64,000 bases of DNA from Thermothielavioides terrestris NRRL 8126 (Eukaryota; Ascomycota; Sordariomycetes; Sordariales; Chaetomiaceae). A model generated the notes under the pieces. The model was not told the origin of the DNA, made no database searches, and saw only the letters and a program-made list of their open reading frames with translations. Positions within the stretch are counted from its first letter, which is position 1. Each line of letters starts with the position of its first letter. Both the position numbers and the translations under genes were made by a program. Location: the NCBI RefSeq assembly GCF_000226115.1, contig NC_016459.1, positions 868,001 to 932,000 of the forward strand, read 5' to 3'. Positions 55,515-64,000 of this stretch are shown here, in pieces.

Positions 55515-57350
55515 TCACTTCTCAACCCGAACCTCAACAGTCTTGACAATCCCCTTCAACCCCATCCCGCCCGCGACATGCGGCGGACCACGGACCACAG
55601 CCCCCTCGCCACCACTCCCACTCAACGTCCTCGCGCTCCCCTTCCGGCTGCCCTCCCCTTTCCCACCCCCACCAACGCCATTCGCCTCCCCCTTCGCCAG
55701 ACCAGCATACTCAGCATGCACCACCGCCCCCGCAAACCCCAACCTCACCGTCTCGAACGAGCCTCCTCCTCCTCCTCCTCCCGGTCGCCACTGCTTCCCG
55801 CCTCCTCCTCCCACCAGCCGCACACACCCGCCCTTGCCAACATCCATATGAAACACCCCATCCGCATCCGCCTCCGCATCCCCCTCGACATCCACGTCCC
55901 CAGCATCCCGACCTCCCCCCCGCCGGCCGTGGAGATAGCGCCGCGCGGCCGCCGGCACGGGAGGGCGGGGCAGCCGGTCGAGCGCCTTGCCGGCGCGGTA
56001 GTAGTTGGCGCCGCGGTAGGGGTCGAGCGAGGTGGACAGGTGCAGGGCGCGGCCGAGCAGCGGGCGCAGGGTCGGCGCGCAGGCGGCGATGATGCCGATG
56101 TCGAGCTGCAGCCTGGTTGTGCGAGGAAAGCGATGTGAGGATAACAGCTTAAAATGTTTGGGGGGGAGGGGGGAAGGGGACTTTGGTCTTTCTTTAAGGC
56201 AGGGCGGGATGATGGATGGGGAAAATGGGGTTGGGAGGAGGGAGGAAGGCTTACGATCCGAAGAAGGGCGCGCCGGGGAAGCTGGAGAGTGTGGATGTTA
56301 GTTTCTTGGTCCAGAGTGTTGCGTCCAAGTGATGCGAAGGAGCGGGAACCTACAAAGTCCCGTCTGTTTCGCGAACGTAGGCGATGATGAAGATCGCCTT
56401 GACGATCCCCAAGGCAACGGCACTGCTTTGTATCAGAGGGTGCGTCCGCGTCCAGAAGGAGGAGGCAAGCGTACAAATATCCCCCGCTGAGAATGGCGAT
56501 CAGGTACAGGCGAATGCGTCGCTGCAGCTGGAGGCTCCAGATCAGGGGAACCGGCAGAGTCGCGAAGGCGACGTCGGTGAAGATGTTGCATGCTAAGGGA
56601 TGAGCTCCAAATTAGCACCGGCGGTTGACGTCCATCGAGGAGCGTGGCAGACTAACCCGCGTTAAACAGCCCGAAATCCCGGTATATCAGCCTGCTGTAG
56701 CACTTCGGTCGGAGACTAGCGTCCCACTGGCCCGCGATGGGCCTGCAGACGGTTAAGATGGTGACGAAGGCGAAGAGGGTGTAGAAACAGGTGAATGCTT
56801 GGTTCGAAGCCCTTGTCAGTGCGGCCCAGACATAAGCATCAGAGCGCCCGCCCACCTATCAAGGTCCACAGGATCCTGTTGTACCAACTCCCCCTGCTCA
56901 GGCGCAGCAGCGACAGGGCGATGGAGATCTTGAGGAAGCCAAACGCGAACGAGGCCTCGATGATGGACTGGTAAAACTGCGCCTCCATCAAGCTGACGAA
57001 CTCGGCCCGCGGGATCGTGTCCTGATGTCGGCCGAATCCGCTCCGGCACTCGACGATCCACGAGGCTAGACCAGCAACTGCGCAGAGCTGAACGGCGAAC
57101 TGCGTCAGCTTATCTATCGGCAGTCCTTCTATCCTCTACCAGCCGCGACAGGACACCTCACCACCGCCAGCACCATGAAGACGTCATCCCTGCCGAAGGA
57201 GCGCACCACGACGGCGCGCGTGTAGAATCGCACGCATGCCGTGACGAAGGCGAGGCCCCAAAAGATGCTGATCACGATCAGGTACGCGGTGCTGTTGTTC
57301 TCGGCGGCCCGTTGGGGGTCGATTACGGGTGCTCTGGGTGTTGGCAGCAT
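55515..57350 (-). CDS. Fungal rhodopsin-domain seven-helix membrane protein (PTH11-related)
   Basis: Seven exons, 57350-57162, 57099-56856, 56797-56657, 56592-56475, 56422-56354, 56281-56255 and 56112-55515, sum to 461 residues with every phase consistent. The first ~270 residues form the fungal rhodopsin domain: TM helices such as AYLIVISIFWGLAFVTACVR, FTCFYTLFAFVTILTVC and LYLIAILSGGYFAVALGIVK, the RSFGRDDVFMVLAV loop, and FTDVAFATLPVPLIW. The pre-helix Cys pair typical of this family (VECRSGFGRH, VCRPIAGQWD) is present. The ~190-residue cytoplasmic tail is Gly-rich with acidic and Val-rich parts, longer than usual. PTH11-like proteins are plasma-membrane sensors for surface or chemical cues; the ligand here is unknown. 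Exon 6 is only 27 nt. Confidence 0.88.
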
Positions 57351-58515
57351 GGCGGCCGTTGCATTGCGACCGGAGTCGCAACCGCCATCGCGGACTGGGA
57401 TGACAGGAGGGGAGAAAGGGGGGAGGAAAGGAAAAGGCGAAATGAAAAAGGGGACTTTCTCTGTTGCGGCAAAAAGCCCGGCAGGAACCCAACGTGCGCT
57501 TACATGCGTAAAGCAGCGGCAAACGATGCTCCTACAGACCCCGTCACCGGACCGGGAGCATGATTAACTCTAACCTTGCCGACTGCACGATCATCCACAC
57601 GGCTCCTGCACGCGAGCGCATACAACTCAGCGCGCACCTCGGCCCCATTCTCGGCAGTGTTCTGCATTAGCTTCAAATGAAAAATCTGGGGTAGAAAAGG
57701 CTGGGATGTTGACGGGGGTGGGGGAACGGGGGGAAGAGGGATGTGTTGAGGTTGGCCACAGCCCAACCTGGCAGGCGATCCGGTCTTGGGTCTCGACGTC
57801 AGCGCCAAGATACAGGATTAACATTGGGCAATCTGAACGGGTCTTTAAGACAGCCAGACTGTCCTATAGAAGACGCTGGACGGTATCTGCCCTTAGACTG
57901 CGAGGAAGGGTGTGGGCGAGTTCTGGCTAAAGTCCCGCCCGGCCCCCTATTCCTGCACGGTTTCAAGCCGACAGGCGCCCCCGCTCGCTGTCGGCATTTG
58001 GCGGTGGCGTTGTAAGGTTCATCGGGCCTCAATCTATCCTGGCCATCGGGGCTGCCGGCTTCCGATGCACGACGGTTCGGACCCAGGGCGGGTGAGACTT
58101 AGAAGCTCCTAAACAGATCACCAGTGCGGTTCGCCAGAGGCGGGCTCCTTCTCTCGCAGACTTTGATGTCTTTCTCAACATGACTGTCATATCCAAAAAG
58201 TGGCCATTCCTCGTCAGCTCATGTGACCGTTCATTATCGGCTTGAAGGCCTGGGAAGCTCTCCTGCGCGGCGTGAGCCAAATGCATCGACGCCAGGCATT
58301 CCCAAAAGCGTCGTTCTCCTGTGTTGGCTGAGCGCCTGGGCGGGCTGCTAGTTTGGTTCAGGTTCAAGTTGAGGACGACTCAGGGATATGCAAGAAGAAG
58401 CGAACGGATGCTTGCTTGGATTGCTGTAGCTCGACTTCAAGATCAGATGCATGCTATCACCCTGTGCTGCGGCGGATGTTGTACGTTGTGAACGGGTCAT
58501 CCTGCGCCCTCCGTC
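57351..58515. other. Intergenic, no gene seen
   Basis: Upstream of the receptor gene and downstream of the MOSC gene. Only short overlapping frames without domains are present. Confidence 0.45.
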
Positions 58516-59127
58516 TCACACGCATTCGAGCGGCTCAAACGTGGCCGGCTTCTCGACCACGATCCTCATGCCCACACTCACCTCCCCGCCGACCTCCACC
58601 GTGCCCATGACCCCCGCTTTCCGCCCTACGATCCTCCGCTCCGCGTCGCGCACAATGAACCGCTCCTTCAGCCCCTCCCGAAACTTGTCGATCTGCGGAC
58701 ACGGATTGCGCAGGCCCTGCACGACAACAACCGCATGCGGGTCATCCAGCCCGGCGGCATGCCCCTCCGCCTGCGCCTGCGCCTCCCCTCCTTCTCCCTC
58801 CCCAGCATCAGCATCAGCCCCAGCAGCAGGCAAGAAATGCAGCCTCGTCCCGCGCCCCAGCGCCAGCAGGTCAACGCCGGCGGTGGTCACGTTCTCGCCG
58901 AGCTGGCCGGGCGCGACGCCGACCTCGGCCAGCGTCTCGCGCGCCAGCAGGTGCACCTGCCGCAGGTTGGGCGGCCGCGGCCGCAGGTGCTGCCGCGAGC
59001 GGTGCTGCACGTGCACGCCGCTGTGGCAGTCGCCCTGCACGCCGAGCCCGGCGAGCAGCGTGATGGCTGCCGCGGGCGTCTTGCTGAACTCGTGCGTCGC
59101 TGAGAGGGCCACCGCGTGGACGGACAT
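58516..59127 (-). CDS. MOSC-domain protein
   Basis: A single exon encodes 203 residues from ATG 59127. Family features are GLGVQGDCHSGVHVQHRSR near 28-46 (normally G-x-x-G-D-x-H), NLRQVHLLARETLAEV, PGQLGENVTTAGVDLLALGRGTRL and the conserved Cys in LRNPCPQIDKF near 143. MOSC domains occur in the C-terminus of molybdenum cofactor sulfurase and in mARC/YiiM-type reductases, where the Cys binds the molybdenum cofactor. This stand-alone, YiiM-like form probably handles N-hydroxylated compounds or sulfur transfer, by inference. An Ala/Glu/Gly insertion (ADAGEGEGGEAQAQAEG) interrupts the domain. It is divergent from the SET gene. Confidence 0.88.
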   Translation of the reverse strand: MSVHAVALSATHEFSKTPAAAITLLAGLGVQGDCHSGVHVQHRSRQHLRPRPPNLRQVHLLARETLAEVGVAPGQLGENVTTAGVDLLALGRGTRLHFLPAAGADADAGEGEGGEAQAQAEGHAAGLDDPHAVVVVQGLRNPCPQIDKFREGLKERFIVRDAERRIVGRKAGVMGTVEVGGEVSVGMRIVVEKPATFEPLECV

Positions 59128-59956
59128 TGTAAAGGGCTTTGTGCTGGAGGGTGGGTTTTCGCGCGTGTGTGGGTTGTGGATTCCGTATGGAGAGTGGGAT
59201 TGGGCGCTGCTCGGGAGCTGGTGTTATCAGCCGGGCAGGAAGGAGGACCGACGAGCTGTGCTCGACCGGGGTTGTGAATGAAGAAGAAGTTGCGAGCAAG
59301 CGAGCGAAATAGCTCGCTAGATGGACTCTTGAGTCATATCCGTCTTGCTCACTGGCAGGAGTTGCGGAGACAGTCGGCGGGGGCAAAAGACTAGTGTACG
59401 ATCCATTCACCTAGCAATGCCACCTCTTGGCACCCGCCTATGTGTGTGCGACGGGATTAATATTACCCCTGGATCTCTTCAACTCCAACTTTGCTCACTG
59501 GGGCAACCGCATGACAGTAGTCAATATATCAGCAAAGACAAACTGCTGCTCCCTCAGGGGCCGTGTTGCTCTCCGAGTCGGACATCCTACTACAAACTGA
59601 CTCTGGGCTGGACTGTCCGTGCCTGAACTTACTCACACTACTCAGATGGCCTAGGCTAAGTCAGTTCTGTTCTTCGCTCTCAGTGGGAACCATCTGGCAG
59701 CCGCGTTGTTCCACGGCCCTCGTTCCCGAGCGAGTCTGACTAGAAGGACATGGGAGCAGTCTGGTGAACAATGGCCAGCAGCTCATCATTCGCTGAAGGC
59801 AGCGTCCCGTCGCACAAGGCACGGCGCGGAAACCCGCAGAACGCTGTCTAACGCAGAACCTAACAACAAACAATCCTCTGCTCACCGTGTGTGCTGCGTT
59901 TCTCTCCCAAATACCTTAACCGAAAAGAAAGATCTCTGGCCACCGTGTCGACCGCC
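59128..59956. promoter_or_regulatory. Divergent intergenic region, MOSC / SET-protein genes
   Basis: 829 bp separate the two start codons. No specific element is assigned and no gene is supported here. Confidence 0.4.
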
Positions 59957-61056
59957 ATGTCGTCGAACCACCGTAAGAGAGCCTCCAACCGTTCGGTCTG
60001 CTTGCTGTGCCTTGGCTGACCCGCTCCTTCGCCCGTCCAGCCTACCGCTACTTGAACATTCCGAAGGACGCGCCGATTGAACTGAAGCCGTCCGCCGGGA
60101 AGGGTTGGGGTGTCTTCGCCAAGCAGAAGATCCAGCGAGGCGCTCTGATCTTGCAAGAGAAGCCACTCTTCGTCATCCGCAAGGCACGCGCCGACATCAC
60201 AGAAGAGGATGTAGGGCGAGCGTTCCAGCAGCTGTCGCCGCAGCAGAAACAGCAGTTCGCGCTCCTCCGCGACAACGCGACGCGGATCTTCCCATGTTTG
60301 CTGATGGCCTTTGCCGAGAACTGTTTCAATCTCGCCTCGGGGAGCGACGCTTGGGTCTCGCTCCCTCCCGCGGAAGGCCTATTCCTCCTCCATTCGCGAT
60401 TCAACCACTCGTGTTTGCCCAACGCCAAAGTTCCCACAGGCCACGTCGGAGACGAGATCGCAAGCTTTGCGACCAGAGACATCCTTGCCGGCGAGGAGAT
60501 CACGATCTGTTACTCGCCGGTTTTCGAATGCCTGACGAGGCACGAGAGGCACCAGGCGCTCGGCTTTACCTGCGACTGCCGAGCCTGTCTTCCGGGCACT
60601 CCCTTCCAGCGGCTCAGTGACGCGCGCCGACGACTCAGCCGGGGGCTGCAGTACCTGACACACGGAGTAGATGTAGATGTGCCGAGCGACGGAGGGCTGG
60701 GAACGAGTTCGCTTTCCCCGGCCATCGTCGATCCTCAGCTCCGGCGGGCAGCTCAGAATTTCGACATCCCGCTCACGTCTCGATTTATCTATGAGCCCCT
60801 GAGCGCGTTTCTGTGGGCAGAGGAGGGACTGATGGACGGTTTCATGTTTCAGAGAGTCACCCCGGGCATACGGGCAGTGGTGGGCATGTTCAGAACGCGT
60901 GAGAACGCTGCGATCGCTAGGTTTGCCCTGGTGCAAGACACCTGGCTCGAGAGACTGAATGTGGCCTTTAGACTCTACTGGCGAGGGGATGCAGCCGATC
61001 AGAGCGTTGCGGAGGGATTCCGGGTCATGCAGCTGGCGGCTTCGCTTTCCTCTTGA
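59957..61056 (+). CDS. SET-domain protein (SMYD/SET5-like lysine methyltransferase)
   Basis: Two exons, 59957-59972 and 60041-61056, encode 343 residues. Exon 1 is only 16 nt (MSSNH plus one base); donor GTAAGA, branch GCTGAC and acceptor CAG give MSSNHPYRYLNIP. The SET domain spans about residues 12-165: GKGWGVFAKQKIQRGALILQEKPLF at the start, the pseudoknot motif SRFNHSCLPNA near 126, and GEEITICYSP near 155. The post-SET Cys motif FTCDCRAC follows near 182. A helical C-terminal region without a recognised domain completes it. The zinc-binding MYND finger of SMYD proteins is absent. Such fungal SET proteins methylate lysines of histones or other proteins; the substrate cannot be read from sequence. 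Confidence 0.9.
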
Positions 61057-62571
61057 TGTTGTGTTCCGCCTGGTTCACGGGTAGAACTCGGGCGAGTCGT
61101 GCCATGGGATCCGCGTCATAGAACAGTGGTGATGCGGTGGCACGCAATATTAGTATGCAGGAAGATTGATGGTAAGTGTGATGATCGATTCGAAGTGGGG
61201 AGGCTCCTACCACTGCCAAGATATTCTTGGCAGTGTATGTGGGGCGTATGGGCTATACAGGGCAAACCCTGCATGGAGCAACCCTAACCCAGAGCCTAAC
61301 CCAGATGGGGTCATCATCTATTTATATATACAGGAGCATCCGGTATCAAGTGGGAATGAAGTTCTATGCGAAAAGGAGTAGGAAAAGGAGTAAGCCACGG
61401 AGCTAGACAGACTGCTTGTAGCGATTTAAGAGGTCGATGTAGAAAATAAACCTGCCAGGAGACCCCCCCAACGCAGACAAAAACACACACACACACACAA
61501 AAAAAAAGGGGGGGGAGAGGGGGGGAGAGATAGAGAGAGAGATAGAGAAGCAAGAAGAGAAGCAATAGGAAAACAAGTAGTTACCAAACCACTGCTGCGC
61601 TATGCTAAACGGTGTATTCTGTATCATCTACCATCTGTTTATTTGACAACGAGTCACACTTTTTGACAAGCACAATACTCAAGGTTGGCCATGACGTCAG
61701 CTTCAGCCTAAGCCGGACACTAAACTCATCTGCGCATAGTGTACCTACACTACCCGTGGACCCAGCTCGGCAAGCTCGGCTTCAAGTGGAATCTGGGGAC
61801 ATTGCATCGTGCGGACTGGGGCACGCTAGTACACTAACTAGCGGAATACACTAGTGTAATCTGTAGTGTCGCTTCCCTTGTGAGGACTGCACTGACACAG
61901 CTGCTAAACTACACGACACATACCTTAGCTCCCTATCAAACAGCCCTGCCAGCTTCCCCGGGTAGGTATGCACTGGAGATTGTCTCGCTGTCACCATATG
62001 CAGTCAGTCTCTTTAGCACTGAATGAGCATCCCAAGCTCACCTTATCTAAGCTTTAAGCTCCTGAGCGATTACCAGGTAGCTTCAAATATTGTAGTTGCA
62101 CTTAATCCCGTTCTATATCCAACATCAGTGCGGACTATTAATATTCGCCAATGTAAGTAAGGCGGAGTGAGGCACCGAAAGATCCCTTGAGATTTGAGGA
62201 AACGTATTTTCCTATAGAATCTGCTAGGAAAGTGACTTGGGAGATCCGAGCAAATGTACTGTGAAGGGCGCGTTGTCGGATGCCTCTGTCTGTTCACCGC
62301 GGTAGCATCGAGAACCCCGCCGGAGGTGTGGTGCACTGCAATGGGAAGGATATGCGACGTTTCTTGTTGTACGGTGGTACGGACCAATCCACATGAAGAA
62401 GGTCGTCGGCTTGCCGCGGGATCGAGGTAACTAGTGTCGTTTGTCGCATGGGTCAGGCACGCGCCAGGGAGAATCCCCAGATATTTCTAATCATTCCCAC
62501 CTTAATTTCCTTTGTTATCATCTCCTCGTCATTCCCGGATTTCCCACGGCATATTCCCACCACATCCCTGC
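61057..62571. other. Intergenic, no gene seen
   Basis: The stretch includes a simple-sequence tract (separate entry) and an AT-leaning part at 61800-62250 with small inverted motifs around cactagtgta. No frame is supported. Confidence 0.45.
61483..61555. repeat. Compound simple-sequence tract (AC)n-A-G-(GA)n
   Basis: About eight AC units run into an A run, then a G run, then a gagatagagaga purine tract. It is a typical non-coding microsatellite. Confidence 0.9.
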
Positions 62572-64000
62572 ATGGCCGGGCATCCCAAACCACAAAACGA
62601 CAGCATGGCCGGGCCGGAGACCGAGACCGCTGTGCAGGTGGCGGAGAACGCGCCCATCCGGCCACAGCATCGCAAGCTGCACGACCCGGATGTCAGCTTC
62701 GAGGAGTATCTCCACTACGCGCAGAAGACGCGAGAGGAGGAGCGGACCCTCGAGAAGCCGAGGACCGCCTGGCGCCAGCTTTTGGCGGGCGAGAAAAAGA
62801 GCGCCGGGAACGGTGCCGCGGGCGAGTCGGTTGGCGTCGTCCATCAAGACCTCGGCGATCTCAACCTCTCTACGAGGAACAACCGGCTTCACGTCTCCGA
62901 CGAGGAGTGGACAAATGCCAGCCGGGCCCTCCGCACCGCGTCCGCAGGCGCAGCGTTCTACCTCGTACGTTCTCGGATGAATGATATTTACGTGTAATAT
63001 GCGGAGACACTGACGCTCGCCGGATCCGTGCTTAACACAGATCACAACCGACATCCTCGGCCCCTTCGCCGTGCCCTTCGCCATCGGCACGCTCGGCTAC
63101 GGCCCCGGCGTCGCCCTATTCACCGCCTTCGGCCTGTTGGCCGGCTACAGCGGCTATCTCATCTGGCACGTCTTCATGCACGTCGACTCCTACGAGTTCC
63201 CCGCCCGCAACTACGGCGATCTCGCGTTCCGGACGTGGGGCACCGTCGCCCGGCACATCACCAACTTCCTCCAGGCCATCGCCCTGCTGCTCCTGCTGGG
63301 CCAGGTCACCATCCTGTTCGGCCAGAACATCTCCCAGATGTCCAAGTTCAGGCTCTGCTACATTGTCTGTCCCCTGGTGTTTGTCATTGCTGGCTTCTTC
63401 TTGACGCAGATCCGCACCCTCAAGGCATAGTGAGTTCCCCAACTTCGCTTGTTTGTTATGTGCAAGATTGAACCAGTTCTTGTCAGAGCTTTGTTGGCTG
63501 ACTGCGGTATGTCCGAAGCGGATGGGTCGCCACCCTCGCTATATGGCTGAATTTGATCGTCATCTTCATCTCAATGGGGGTCATGGCGCATTCGCCTCCT
63601 AACTATGCAATTGCAGTGCTGGGTTCTGCAGGAAGTGAGTTGCACTGTTTGACGAGGGAAAAGTCTGTTCGTTCTGCGAAGAGGATGGGCTAACATTAGT
63701 TGTCTGAATAGGTGCCGTCGATCCAGACTCCATCACTCCGGTGGACGGTGTCTACCCTCCCATTGTTCATTACTCCGGTCTTCCGGCAAACAACCTGGTT
63801 GGTAACATCAACGGCCTGCTTTCAGGCGTGCTCGCGTACGCCGGCGCCCAGCTGTTTGTCGAGTTCCTCGCCGAGATGAGACGGCCAAGGGACTTCCTCA
63901 AGGTGAGCATGATCCGTTGATTGATTGGGCCCCAAAAGATCCGATGCTAACAGGTCTTCCTCATCGTCCAAGGCGATGTGGGGCGCACAGCTCTTCATCT
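62572..64000 (+). CDS. Vacuolar/plasma-membrane amino acid transporter (AAAP family), 3' end beyond window
   Basis: The visible exons are 62572-62964, 63041-63429, 63519-63634, 63712-63902 and 63973 to the window end, all phase-consistent. Residues 1-130 are a hydrophilic N-terminal tail (FEEYLHYAQKTREEERTLEK). Then come TM helices: ILGPFAVPFAIGTLGYGPG with ALFTAFGLLAGYSGYLIWHV, the NYGDLAFRTWG loop characteristic of AAAP transporters, ITNFLQAIALLLLLGQVTIL, LCYIVCPLVFVIAGFFL, WVATLAIWLNLIVIFISMGV, and NINGLLSGVLAYAGAQLFVEF then AMWGAQLF. The third intron's acceptor is CCGAAG at 63518, the only one that avoids an early stop and joins LKAY to GWVATL. It imports or stores amino acids by proton symport or antiport; the substrate is not inferable. 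The stop codon is not in the window. Confidence 0.9.

Overview
The window is nuclear DNA from a filamentous ascomycete, most likely a Sordariomycete of the Sordariales (Chaetomiaceae-like). The evidence is GC-rich codon third positions, many short introns (about 47-140 bp) with GT..AG ends and CTAAC/CTGAC branch points, an AT-rich TpA-dense block that looks RIP-mutated, and a gene set typical of Pezizomycotina (Atg26, Mtf2, fungal rhodopsin-like receptor, C2HC+Zn2Cys6 regulator). No plasmid, phage or bacterial features are seen.

Layout. 1-1000: AT-rich repeat relic with a 27-bp tandem array. 1551-1621: tRNA-Cys. 1695-3314 (-): Q/H-rich coiled-coil protein. 4117-5728 (-): class III aminotransferase. 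6235-8034 (-) and 8899-9573 (+): a divergently placed transcription factor and short-chain dehydrogenase, both damaged. 9860-10684 (-): ASCH/PUA-like protein. 11309-12835 (-): orphan class I aminoacyl-tRNA-synthetase-like protein. 15646-17070 (-) and 17558-19185 (+): Mtf2 and Cmr1, head to head. 20418-25333 (+): sterol glucosyltransferase Atg26. 27689-30418 (+): RNA polymerase II CTD phosphatase Fcp1. 31405-32450 (+): complex I subunit GRIM-19/NDUFA13. 33169-33984 (-): Thr-rich secreted protein. 35630-39881 (-), 40636-42203 (+), 42620-45644 (+): condensin Cnd1, Cdc7 kinase and Chl1 helicase. 46450-46945: frameshifted LURP-one-like pseudogene. 48255-49674 (+): FAD monooxygenase. 50041-50575: two adjacent 20-bp minisatellites. 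53032-53991 (+): coiled-coil protein. 55515-57350 (-): seven-helix rhodopsin-like receptor. 58516-59127 (-): MOSC protein. 59957-61056 (+): SET-domain protein. 62572-64000 (+): amino acid transporter, cut by the window end.

Most genes are core housekeeping. The clearest functional grouping is Cnd1-Cdc7-Chl1, three adjacent genes for replication initiation, sister cohesion and chromosome condensation, the first two sharing a divergent promoter. The accessory content is the more unusual part: three decayed genes (regulator, dehydrogenase, LURP-one-like), two same-period minisatellites in a 3-kb gene-poor stretch, an uncharacterised synthetase-like protein, and a receptor with a 27-nt micro-exon. 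I found no convincing complete novel multi-gene system. The best leads are the orphan synthetase-like gene, the paired decay of the regulator and dehydrogenase, and the twin minisatellites. Exon boundaries were placed by eye from splice consensus and reading-frame continuity.
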